In this document: piece after piece, positions 11,801-19,789 of the stretch | Position numbering within the stretch: position 1 is the stretch's first letter | How the letters are laid out: each line of letters begins with the position of its first letter | NCBI GenBank assembly: GCA_019637695.1 | Contig: JAHBVG010000007.1 | Span: 1-64,000 of the forward strand | From: Caldilineaceae bacterium | Lineage (GTDB): Bacteria; Chloroflexota; Anaerolineae; Caldilineales; Caldilineaceae | Direction of reading: 5' to 3' | DNA length: 64,000 bases | Notes under the pieces: generated by a model | What the model was told of the DNA's origin: nothing | Databases searched by the model: none | Seen by the model: the letters and a program-made list of their open reading frames with translations, nothing else | Translations under genes and position numbers: made by a program

Positions 11801-14800
11801 ATGCCCGCTGTGCTGGCAATGCGATCGCGCAGATCCGTGCGCAGGGCATAGAGCGCCGGCGCAGGCTGACCTGTATTGGAGGCGGCCAGCAGGGCGTGTT
11901 CCCAGTTCGGGCTGTAGCCGGGTTGGGTGGGATCTATCTGGTGGTAGATCGCAGCGCTGGCATAGCGCGCTGGCAGCAGCGCCGGCTGGCCGCCGATCTC
12001 GGATCCCAGTTCGCTGGCGATGACAATACGGGGCGGGGTTTGCGGCCAATCGCAGATGTAGCCAGCGCTCTTCACCGGCCAGGCCACATTGCGCTGATCG
12101 ACGCGATACCAGGCTACTTCCAGATCATGACCGGCGGCAGTGCGCGCCGCGCCGGGTACTTGCTCCAGCACCGGGATGATCGGCCCATCGCGGCTTTCGC
12201 GCACATGGGCAGGGGGCAGCAGACCGTTGACAGTGTTGATCAGCAAGGTGAGGTCGGCGACGCTGATGACGCCGTCATAGGCGCTGCCGCCCAGAATATA
12301 ACCGGCCCTGCCCTCAGGATCGATGTGGGCGACCAGTTGATCGACGGCATTGGCAAAGCGGTAATTTAGCTCCTTGCCAATGATGCAAGGCTCGACCTGG
12401 GCCGTCGGCGCTTTGTAATCCCGGACGCCCGCATCCTGCCAGTTGACGCTCTTGACAACCTGGATTTTGAGCGCGGGCGCGCCGCTACTAGCGCTGTATT
12501 GCAGCACAGAGTAGGAGTCGCCGGGAAGCGTCAGCAGTGTGCGCATAAAGACGCCGCCGGAGAGGATCACGCCAGCCTCGTTGTTAGGCGGAGGGGCCGT
12601 TCCTTCAAATGCGGACGCTGTGGAGACGAGGAAGCCATCGGCGACGGCGTTGTGTTCCAGGTTCACCGGCGCGCCGGCAATGTGGATCTGTGGGTTCTCA
12701 GGCCAGATCGCCAGCCCAACTTGCGGGAGTTCTTCGATCTGCGACAGATCTGGGTTGCGATCCCAGACGACGCGAATCTGTTCCGGCAATTGGTTGTCCG
12801 TAGCGCTGGTATCAAACGAGGGACGCACGGCAAAGTCCTGGCGCGTGCCCAGACTCCACGCATCGTAGCCGTTGAGTTTGGCACCGCTAACAGACTGCCA
12901 GAGTGGTGGATCGCCTACGGCGGCGGGAGGTCGCGGCAGAGGCTGGCCCACGATCCAGGGTTGGAACTCATAGGCGCCAATGTCGCAGTGGAAGACGCTG
13001 GCATCGTCGGCCAAAGGCTGTACCCCGCGCAGCGGCAGGCTCAACCCGCGCTGATCGGTGGACAGCGATCCGCTGCGCGCAACGACAGTGATCTGGCCGC
13101 TGCCTAACTCCACACCAGCGCTGTTATAGGCCCGGTACGCGGTCGTCGCCGCCAGTTGGACCGGCGCAGATCTGCGGTTGCCAGCGATGGTGATCAGGCG
13201 CACGCCCGCATCGCCGTCGTCGAAGGCCAGGGTAACTGGCGTGGACGCTGAATTCTGCCACACAATAATGTCCCCGGCAGTGATGGTTGCCGTCGCCGGG
13301 ATGGCCAATGTGCGGCTGACTGTGCCCGGCGCGCAGATCTCGACTGGGATCTGGTTGACCGCTCGACTGTTGGGCAGCAGGGCATGGGTATGGACAAAGC
13401 CCGAGATCCAACTCTTCTCGAAATCGATCTGGTTGTTGTCTTGCAGTTCCCCCAGGAAGTTGCGCGCAGATGCTTCGGCCTGGCCGGATACGACACAAGA
13501 ACTGTCGTTGAACAGGTTGTAGCCGCCATCCTCAATGGTGGTGACGACGCTCGCCTTATCACAGGCGTTGCCGCTGCCGCCGAGGAGAACAGTGCGCTCA
13601 ATGCGCGTTCTACCGTTCTCGCGGTAGATCGTCGTGGCCTTTGGCTCAAACGGCACGCGATTGACGGTGATGGTCAGCGTTCGCCCCGAAATGTCCGAGA
13701 CAACCACTGCGTCGGATGCGCCGCTGTTGAGGGTACAGCGCAGAGGCTGCGACAACCCCATGCCCATGGCCGGCAGCGTCGCCGACTGCGCATCACAGCC
13801 GACGGTTGCCGCTGGCGTTACGTTCAATGTTCGCGGCGAGCCTTGGGCGTTCTCAAAGCGTACCCAATCTCCTGAGCGGATCGTAATGAAGGCTGGCTCA
13901 AAATCACCCGCGCCTGTCCAACGCACAATATGCTGCGCCGGCAGCGGCGCGGCCATGTTGTCCACCAGTGTACTGGCGACAACGCGCAGACTTTCAACTG
14001 TACCGGCTGTGTTGTTGTAGATGGCGCCGCCGTAGAACTCCGATTGGTTGGCGGAGAGCGTGCTGCGTTCAATCACCAGGGCGCCGCTGTTGTAGATGGC
14101 GCCGCCCTGCGCTTTGAATTCAATATCGTTCTCACCCTGCACATTGGCGACCTTATATTCATTGACGGCTGCATTGTCGTGCAGGGTACTCCGTTCCAGG
14201 CGCAGATTGCCCAGATTGAAGATGGCCCCACCCTGGCGGCTCATACCGTGGCGCAGGGTCAGATCGCGCAACGTTACTGCCACATCCTCGGCGGGGGTGA
14301 CGGTCAACGCGCCGGGTGAATACGATTGGACGGTCAGCACGCGGCCAGTCAGCCCATTGCTCTGGGTTGCATTCAAGCCTTTGCGCTGTTCCAAAATGGG
14401 ATCTGGGCTGGCCTGTAAGATCGCGCGGACATCGATGCCCTGAGCGGCGTCCAGGCTGCTCACGTCGATCCCGGCGTGTTGCAGCACAAGATCACGGTAG
14501 ACGACGAAGTTACCGGTGTAGACGCCTGGACCAATGGCGAGGGTGTCGCCGGCCATTGCCCGGTCTAGCGCCTCTTGTAGATCGTCGAAGCGGAGCGCAG
14601 CCGGATCCGCGCTGCAATTGGCACAGACGGCCAGCGTCTGCGGACCATATTCCAGGGCGCCGATGTCACATCTGCCGCCGGCGACCCCATCCCGGCTCAG
14701 AGGACGTTGTTTGCCGCGCTGATCGACAGCCACTGGGCAGGAGGTTGATCCTGCCGTCACCGCCGGGCTATCCGGGGAGAGAATGGCGCGGGTCAGGGTG

Positions 14801-17800
14801 GGGCCGCCATTGTCGCGCAGCGGCCCTAATTGGGGATCGTCCGTGGCGACGGGCTGCACCCCTGCACACGATCCTTCGGCGACAAGATTGTGTCCGCCGT
14901 CGGCAATCAATCCGCTACAGAGTGAAGCTGCGCCGCTGATAATTGAACCAGCCACACTGACTGTATTGGCAGAAGGATTGGCGTTCTGGATGGCGCTACC
15001 TTCCGTGGGCTGCAAGGTAACAGATTGCAGCCACGCCTGTCCACTGCCCTGGTTGTGGAGCCCAGAGGTAACGTTGATCAGCGTGCTGTTGATGACGCTC
15101 AACTGGCCGCTGTTGTAAATAGCGCCGCCGTCGGTGGCCCGGCTGTTGTAGATGGCGACGCCGCGCAATTGCAGTTGGCTGCCCGCCGCCACGTTGATAC
15201 CGCCGCCGTTGACTGCGCAGCCGTTGCGGATGTTGAGATCATACATCTCCACTACTGCGTTGTTCACTACCTTGAAGACGCTGCCGATGTTGGTATCGCA
15301 GCCGGCCGCGGGGATGGTCGCACTCGCCTGCACAAAGCCCATGTGAGTTCCCGGCGTGATCTCGTTCAAGCTCGGCCCGCGGATCATAACGCTCTTGGAG
15401 ACGGTGACGCTTTCGGTGATCACGCCGGAGATGATAATCGTATCTTCTGTGGCGGCAGCATCCAGCGCGCTGGCAATGGTGTCATATTGGCAGCGGTTGG
15501 GGAAACTGTTGATATCCAACGGCGCGCCGCAGACGTAATAGAGCTCCTGGCCGTATTCCACCGCGCCGATGTCACAGTTGAGCGCGTTTGTCTCAAAACG
15601 CAGCGGTCGCAGTCGTCCGCGTTGATCGACCAGATTGCCTGCGCCGAGCTGTGTCTCGCAGACAGGGACATCGACCTTGTCCAAAATATCATTGGTATTG
15701 ACAGCAACGGGCATGTAGTAGGGCGTACCCGAACTGGGATAGGCCAGATCGCGCAATTGGATGTTGCTCGATGCTGCGTGTCCACAGGAAGCATCATCGA
15801 AAAGATTACTGCCATTGTCGATCACCCCTTGCCCGTGACAGATCTCTCGGTTTTCGCTGGGCGGTTTGGCCACGATTGTCGCAAAGAGGGCAAGCGACTG
15901 ACCCGACTCTGGCTGATTGAAAACGTTGAGGCCATTGGTAGCGACGTTCCTGTAGATCGTTGCGAAGCGGGCGTCTACCTCCCCTGTATTGTAGATGCCG
16001 CCGCCACTCGTCGCCGTGTTTTCACCCACCGTGCTGTTGACAAGAGACAACTCGACAGGCAGCACTTTATTCTGATCGGACCAATTGGCAATACCGCCGC
16101 CAAGCCCAGGACCGTCAGCCAAGGTTCCATTTTTGACAATCGCGCTATTTCTGATGGTAAGTTGACCCCGATTCAAAATGCCGCCGCCGCCTTCCTGGGC
16201 AATGTTGCTCTCCACAAGAGAGGTGGTTACAGAAAATACACCCCAGTTGTAGATGCTGCCGCCCCACCTGGCGCTGTTTCCTATGAAGTTTGTGGCCGTC
16301 CCAACGCCCGTACCTGTGGTTGGGATCAGAATGCTGCCGCCATCAAGGCCCGCTTTATTGCCTTCCAGCGAAACGCTGGTGAGGGTAAAAGCCCCGTCCG
16401 CGTAGAGACCCCCGCCATTGTTCGAAGCTTCATTCGCCGTGATCATCGAATTGGCGATGGTATGGGTTCCAGCGCCCGTCAAGATGCCGCCGCCGTCGCC
16501 ATTGTTCGCCTTGTTGTTCGCGACAGTGGATAATTGGTTGATTGTCAGGTTGCCCGTAACGCGGATACCGCCGCCGACGCGCGCAGTGTTGGATGTAAGT
16601 TCGGATTCGGTCAGGGTAACATTTGCGCCATAGATCCCGCCGCCGCCAGCGATGCCGGTCGCCGTGTTGGAATTTACCCTGGAGCGGGTGACAGCGAGGT
16701 TGCCGTTCGTCCAAATGCCGCCGCCGCTGCCATTGCTGGCCTGGTTCGATAGAATGCTCGAATCGACAATCGTATGTGAGCCAGCGTCTGCGAAAATACC
16801 GCCGCCGTTCCCAGACGTTGCGCTGTTATTGGCGACCACAGAGGATTGGTTGATCGACAGATTGCCCGTGGCCCAGAGACCGCCGCCGATCAATGCGCTG
16901 TTCGATGAAAGCTGCGATTGCGTCAGCGTGATGTTTGTACCGTAGAGGCCGCCGCCGCCAGCGATACCGGTGGCTGTATTGGACATGATCTCCGATTGGG
17001 TCAACGTCATGCTCAGCCCGGCGATGCCGCCGCCAGACAAAAGCGCGCGATTGGCGTTCACCTTAGATTGGTTTAGGGTCAGGTTGCCCTCTGTGGCAAT
17101 ACCACCGCCGCCGCCGTTCGTCGCCGTGTTGGATAGGATGCTTGAGTTGCTGATATTCAACGTACCACCGCCGCGAATGCCGCCGCCGACGCGCGCGCTA
17201 TTGGAGCTTATCTCCGATTGCGAGAGCGTGAGATTGGCGACATTACCCAGGCCGGGATTGTTAACGCCGAAGATTCCCCCGCCTTCGCCGCTGTTTGACG
17301 TGTTGGAATCTACCTTTGATGAAGTCAGATTGATAGCGCCTCGCACCGCGTAAACGCCGCCGCCGTTACCTGCTGCCCAATTGTTATAGATATTGGATTG
17401 GTTGAGCGTAAGCGTGTTGCCGTTAGCATAGATACCCCCACCCGTCATCGCTGCCGCATTGGCATAGACGCTGGAGCTGTTCAAGGTCAGCGTCGCGCCC
17501 AGAAAGTGAATACCGCCGCCGTCAGTCGAGGTACCATTCCCATAGAAATGGGCGTTGTTCAACGTGATCGTCGTCCCTCCGCTAAAATGGGCGCCGCCGC
17601 CATTGCTGCTGTTGCCCCTTGTCATGTTCAGATTGGACAGGGTAACAGATAAATTGTTGGCAACATACAAGACACGCCCTGTGTTGGCGGCATCCAAAAC
17701 AGTTGGGGATGAAGCGTTCAACGAAGTAAACGCTGTGTTCCATCCACCTTCCAGCGTCAGATTTTTGTCGATATCCAACAGTTGCACACGGCTGTTGCGC

Positions 17801-19623
17801 GTCTGGGTGCCGACACAATTCCCCGAAAGCCGGATGGCGGCGCCGAATGCGCTGGCATCAGCCGCTGCCTGCACTGGCGAGGAATCTTCGTAGTAATAGG
17901 TTGTGCCATTGGCGATGCGGGCAACGCAATTCCACATAACCTCGACCGCGCCGACGTCGATCAGGCCGTTGCCCGCTCGCGACCGTCCGCGCTGATCCGT
18001 TTCACCTGAATTGGCAGTACGATTGCCAGCGTTGATCACCAGGCTGCTGAGCAGGGGCATCATTGTGTCTGTCGGCCCGCCATTGTTGGCCAGGGGTCCC
18101 AGCCAGGAGGCAAGAGGGTTTGTATTTACAAAGGTTGTGCCGCAGGTATTGTCGCTGGCAAGATTGGTGTTATTAATCAATAACCCGGCACAGTTATCAA
18201 GCGTATTGCTCGCAATAATCGAATGATTGATGTTGCTCCCAGATTGACTAACAAGACCGCCCCTGCCTCGTGCGCCAGCAATGCCGGCCGTCCCCGCACT
18301 GCCGCCAGAGGCGTTGCTGCCATCTCCCCAAACACTTTTGCCTCCCTGCCCCCCTGTGCCGCCTGAAGTAACAGTTGTGTTCCCCGCCCCGGCTAAGCCA
18401 GTCGTGTTCCCTACAATCGTATTGGTATTAATGACACTCGTCACTGTGCTGTAGATGCCAGCGCCGCTGCCGCCATTACCGCCATTGCCGCTACTGCCGC
18501 CATTGCCGCCGGGACCGCCGTTGCCGCCTCTGCAAAATCCCTGATTGTTGCCGCCGTTGCCGCCGTTGCCGCCGTTGCCGCCGACGTTACCATTGCCGCC
18601 AGTTCCCGTAAGGTTCGCTGTGTAGGTGCTATTCTCCACGGTTAGAGCGCCAAAGTCATTGTGGACGCCAGCGCCACTGCCGCCATGACCGCCAGCGCCG
18701 CCAGCGCCGCCACGACCACCAACACCACCGGCGTCCGGACAGCCGGAATCAGGAGCGTTTCTACCGTGTCCTCCCCTTCCCCCTGTACCGCCATTGCCGC
18801 CATTGCCATTCTGATTGTTCTGGATGGCGCTGTTATTGATGGTGAGGTTCCCTAAACTATAAATACCGCCGCCATTGCCGCCGCGCCCACCGGCGCCGCC
18901 GTTGCCAGCATTGCCGCCATCGCCATTGGGACCTACCTGGTCTCCACCATTGGCGCCGTTGCCGCCATTGCCGCCGTTGCCAGTGACATTGTTCGTGACG
19001 GTACTGTTACGGAGGGTCAGCGCGCCAGCATTAAAGATGCCGCCGCCGTCGCCGCCAGGATTACCCGGATTACCACTGACGCCAGCCGTGGTCGCATTCG
19101 TCCCGTTTGCGCCGTCGGGCGACCTCCCTCCTGTAATTCTCAGGTTGGAGAGAGTGACAGTAGTCCCGCTGGGGATATAAATCACGCGTCCCTGGCCTTG
19201 GGCATTCAGCACTGTGGGATTGGCCCTGGAATCAGGCGCGGCGTCCCAATTGGCAGGGCTGTAGCCCCCTTCAATCGTGATATTCTTGTTGATATAGAGG
19301 ACTTGAGTCTGGTTAGAGACCGTTGTCACGCCGGCGCAGGTACCGGCGACCTTGATGGTAGATCCTGCAAAGGCATTCGCCAGGGCGTTGCGCAGAGCGG
19401 ACGCATCAATGGTTGGGCCGTACGAAGTGGTTCCGACTCGCGCGTAGCATTGGGAAAGCTGGGCCATCGCCGTCTTCGGCGCAGCGAGCTGGTAGAAACC
19501 AGTCAGCAGCAGACAGGCGATCAACAGGATCACTGTTCGCGCCCAAAATCGGCGCGTGGACGGCGAAAGTCGAGTCGCGCCGGCGGAAGATCGATCCATT
19601 TGACGAAGATAATATTTAGCCAT
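5842..19623 (-). CDS. Giant 4593-residue beta-helix surface protein with TcA-like C-terminal region
   Basis: ATG 19623 with GAGAG upstream. Residues ~28-52 form a signal/TM segment ending AMAQ. Four parallel beta-helix blocks follow, each closing with the choice-of-anchor-Q pattern DQRG...DIGA(V/L/Y)E near residues 559, 1351, 1653 and 2215. The first block holds a Gly/Asn-rich stretch (residues ~160-460, GGNGG repeats); the second has many Pmp-like GGGI/NS repeats. A single dockerin-like half repeat (SAYDGVISVADLTLLINTVN) lies near 2450. A PKD domain (YLWDFGDG) at ~2707-2778 sits inside a cohesin-like fold. Residues ~4020-4280 are helical, with a coiled coil, a hydrophobic stretch (GVGAKVASFTLGLASGII) and more helices. 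The end has WVLVIPGSALM and DDIHIYFRTYSYAG. That order recalls the pore and TcB-binding region of Tc-toxin TcA subunits. No TcB/TcC partner lies in the window. Adhesion or pore function is inferred. Confidence 0.8.
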   Translation of the reverse strand: MAKYYLRQMDRSSAGATRLSPSTRRFWARTVILLIACLLLTGFYQLAAPKTAMAQLSQCYARVGTTSYGPTIDASALRNALANAFAGSTIKVAGTCAGVTTVSNQTQVLYINKNITIEGGYSPANWDAAPDSRANPTVLNAQGQGRVIYIPSGTTVTLSNLRITGGRSPDGANGTNATTAGVSGNPGNPGGDGGGIFNAGALTLRNSTVTNNVTGNGGNGGNGANGGDQVGPNGDGGNAGNGGAGGRGGNGGGIYSLGNLTINNSAIQNNQNGNGGNGGTGGRGGHGRNAPDSGCPDAGGVGGRGGAGGAGGHGGSGAGVHNDFGALTVENSTYTANLTGTGGNGNVGGNGGNGGNGGNNQGFCRGGNGGPGGNGGSSGNGGNGGSGAGIYSTVTSVINTNTIVGNTTGLAGAGNTTVTSGGTGGQGGKSVWGDGSNASGGSAGTAGIAGARGRGGLVSQSGSNINHSIIASNTLDNCAGLLINNTNLASDNTCGTTFVNTNPLASWLGPLANNGGPTDTMMPLLSSLVINAGNRTANSGETDQRGRSRAGNGLIDVGAVEVMWNCVARIANGTTYYYEDSSPVQAAADASAFGAAIRLSGNCVGTQTRNSRVQLLDIDKNLTLEGGWNTAFTSLNASSPTVLDAANTGRVLYVANNLSVTLSNLNMTRGNSSNGGGAHFSGGTTITLNNAHFYGNGTSTDGGGIHFLGATLTLNSSSVYANAAAMTGGGIYANGNTLTLNQSNIYNNWAAGNGGGVYAVRGAINLTSSKVDSNTSNSGEGGGIFGVNNPGLGNVANLTLSQSEISSNSARVGGGIRGGGTLNISNSSILSNTATNGGGGGIATEGNLTLNQSKVNANRALLSGGGIAGLSMTLTQSEIMSNTATGIAGGGGLYGTNITLTQSQLSSNSALIGGGLWATGNLSINQSSVVANNSATSGNGGGIFADAGSHTIVDSSILSNQASNGSGGGIWTNGNLAVTRSRVNSNTATGIAGGGGIYGANVTLTESELTSNTARVGGGIRVTGNLTINQLSTVANNKANNGDGGGILTGAGTHTIANSMITANEASNNGGGLYADGAFTLTSVSLEGNKAGLDGGSILIPTTGTGVGTATNFIGNSARWGGSIYNWGVFSVTTSLVESNIAQEGGGGILNRGQLTIRNSAIVKNGTLADGPGLGGGIANWSDQNKVLPVELSLVNSTVGENTATSGGGIYNTGEVDARFATIYRNVATNGLNVFNQPESGQSLALFATIVAKPPSENREICHGQGVIDNGSNLFDDASCGHAASSNIQLRDLAYPSSGTPYYMPVAVNTNDILDKVDVPVCETQLGAGNLVDQRGRLRPLRFETNALNCDIGAVEYGQELYYVCGAPLDINSFPNRCQYDTIASALDAAATEDTIIISGVITESVTVSKSVMIRGPSLNEITPGTHMGFVQASATIPAAGCDTNIGSVFKVVNNAVVEMYDLNIRNGCAVNGGGINVAAGSQLQLRGVAIYNSRATDGGAIYNSGQLSVINSTLINVTSGLHNQGSGQAWLQSVTLQPTEGSAIQNANPSANTVSVAGSIISGAASLCSGLIADGGHNLVAEGSCAGVQPVATDDPQLGPLRDNGGPTLTRAILSPDSPAVTAGSTSCPVAVDQRGKQRPLSRDGVAGGRCDIGALEYGPQTLAVCANCSADPAALRFDDLQEALDRAMAGDTLAIGPGVYTGNFVVYRDLVLQHAGIDVSSLDAAQGIDVRAILQASPDPILEQRKGLNATQSNGLTGRVLTVQSYSPGALTVTPAEDVAVTLRDLTLRHGMSRQGGAIFNLGNLRLERSTLHDNAAVNEYKVANVQGENDIEFKAQGGAIYNSGALVIERSTLSANQSEFYGGAIYNNTAGTVESLRVVASTLVDNMAAPLPAQHIVRWTGAGDFEPAFITIRSGDWVRFENAQGSPRTLNVTPAATVGCDAQSATLPAMGMGLSQPLRCTLNSGASDAVVVSDISGRTLTITVNRVPFEPKATTIYRENGRTRIERTVLLGGSGNACDKASVVTTIEDGGYNLFNDSSCVVSGQAEASARNFLGELQDNNQIDFEKSWISGFVHTHALLPNSRAVNQIPVEICAPGTVSRTLAIPATATITAGDIIVWQNSASTPVTLAFDDGDAGVRLITIAGNRRSAPVQLAATTAYRAYNSAGVELGSGQITVVARSGSLSTDQRGLSLPLRGVQPLADDASVFHCDIGAYEFQPWIVGQPLPRPPAAVGDPPLWQSVSGAKLNGYDAWSLGTRQDFAVRPSFDTSATDNQLPEQIRVVWDRNPDLSQIEELPQVGLAIWPENPQIHIAGAPVNLEHNAVADGFLVSTASAFEGTAPPPNNEAGVILSGGVFMRTLLTLPGDSYSVLQYSASSGAPALKIQVVKSVNWQDAGVRDYKAPTAQVEPCIIGKELNYRFANAVDQLVAHIDPEGRAGYILGGSAYDGVISVADLTLLINTVNGLLPPAHVRESRDGPIIPVLEQVPGAARTAAGHDLEVAWYRVDQRNVAWPVKSAGYICDWPQTPPRIVIASELGSEIGGQPALLPARYASAAIYHQIDPTQPGYSPNWEHALLAASNTGQPAPALYALRTDLRDRIASTAGITESYALLKYRDSAQNNRIQMAVYRVALTEEAQTIPAAHLTLRALGNIPANGRVTLPVEALGARSLSRAAVRIPYDPASMTPIGCAVNRQKFIEAPTGLIVEGDQNLRPGRPVRLRATLDAGTDVQYLWDFGDGAVRIAGNQVSAVYPTDGVYTVTVTASNGAFAAISAFTTVVVDTSAAPQLLGAAPTASGCYIEGNEIVLNLAARNKHGESGNLILADITFQSRGYGGSLNPTITATELLGPDYSQFSYNMTAGNPVFAPVPLRNLLDVQPCAETAPYEPEAAKPFWKDFKEILWARAAGEMQVLYFYPLQPGFYLSEADARELGLFGADSNLLPEAARVGRCVPWLHKEAASTRYEGFPQPVDATQPLPGMSQVLSATGVLSVTYNVAWPTLAPTLTVGETVYQRPKNGISGVAEQLAVARIYDDLAPGEWDNDAASIIIAGTEVMTSLAQLIDPVGELRVELPVITGDGNPGLPENIKSERLLFGGGRAILGTTDNEITLPFSLRSRILFDEASGELIFRGYYDGASKEYIKGDPLLLLNVMSDADQSRLLEICPTGKADCDAWRAAIEDLYWQSHNPRQVDLCRDSNGRLDDHDPDPIPVENRGAQDATKSATCPAGSYRDGQPDHAFLIGVQDEDDDGIPEPYAGLGKGKALTAGNAAGTGYITLAYNNDASLGSLPVSLQVIQVGCTLNDLGEDSTYRGNLLVIKSDNLFDEKLTLRHTGDFGGRPDNFDFEWYIAPVDDTGVSPSTPPPAYPWQSWTKIEPGMGALGPEITIEGANPTTLSDNWLIMRYKGYAACGNSIRYSAWAGDPSAKPSELRGQLAEGWIKRVTNALNPFDARVRDFVSSPVNTTVDMVSQAGKRYEGPIALSNDPETLNRIGLIEAYQTVLERGKILSIDNGVNDQGANAALLNVTTRIAELYMLLANDAYADALDPTVAIGTDSALGSRAPTLFAFMNQFRADIFGLLDEELALLRGRDETLGGVAAAPTYNRLTWNFTNGPGEVAYVQNYNVKDFNEDGFVDEVDGSLLYPQGHGDAWGHFLTSLGGYYRLLRHPNYTWIPRAEPVAVAGAPVVVDYYDERRFALAAAGKAQIGKEIVDLTYRKYYAEPQTQPWVDPQIDPSDGTRRAWGVDDWARRAGQGAYIDWVVANAILPPEEIRYGDVRKIDRTTVLEIGQIAEEFAAIQAEIDDADSGLNPLGLASNAVLFDLDPSLTQTGLGGQTHFEQIYDKALASLGTTVTLFDYANEMKAAQRESQNNQRAFIQSIVDQDRALMNELMEIFGAPYAADIGVNGTYPAGYTGPDFINYDLIDRSELTDPEQRCSDQQIKDNKCVSERVINIRASLPGSCTQSPFTYSCPTVEIVKPMTLTIGLDGGIARYKPKSWPTGDVRVPVGEIQVKMWGVYDAKIEYEIAMIQYQNHIAEIESMAAQIKDSAEVLATNKDELKKYHDKINQMDAAIVGLSQAQNVADILFEGAVALAQIGVGCLPEVIGAAVDTLAECPVKGIFVGLGVGAKVASFTLGLASGIIEANQAVEERKYERDLFDRDAHFELRQMGREMQALLNQEAELRLALFLALDNYAGAQDDYHRTVALGFRKLQELQRLRQRWAGQISEQRYGDMAYRIFQIDALQKYRRQFDLAQQYVYLTAAAYDYETNLAGDDPAGGSRFLRQIVAQRSLGELRQRLDFTVIPIAGSGGLADPLARMSANFQVLKGQMGFNNPQSQAARFSLRHELLRLRDDSNAKWRQSLMRYYTPNIFAHPDVGRLAKRPYGATGPEPGFVIPFGSTVSQGLNFFGLPLGPGDGAYNATQFSTKISSVGVWFEGYDTARLARMPYVYLLPAGNDVIRPRNTQGKLRYWNVTEQLLPLPYPITESEMQKPTWIPRIDGLQGQIFQTKPYASFQAFPYSEEIDPSEINTDSRLIGRSVWNTKWVLVIPGSALMADPEQGLARFVEDVDDIHIYFRTYSYAGTARSAEEEEIRD

Positions 19624-19789
19624 GAAACGCTCTCTACCCTTATCGCTTGTTGGTCAATTTTTACCGCAGCTTCAGTCGCTATCCTGCCGATCTGTGGAGA
19701 GAGTACGCCTACGTGCGGGTCTACACGATCAGCGCCGCACCAGGGGATGCTTTCTCCGCAGTTATATGCTTTTTCTCGTCGGCCCTGTC

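Noticed and set aside
19100..19623. Type V autotransporter for the beta-helix giant
   Set aside because: No C-terminal beta-barrel or chlamydial Pmp translocator; the C-terminus is helical then a beta-sandwich.
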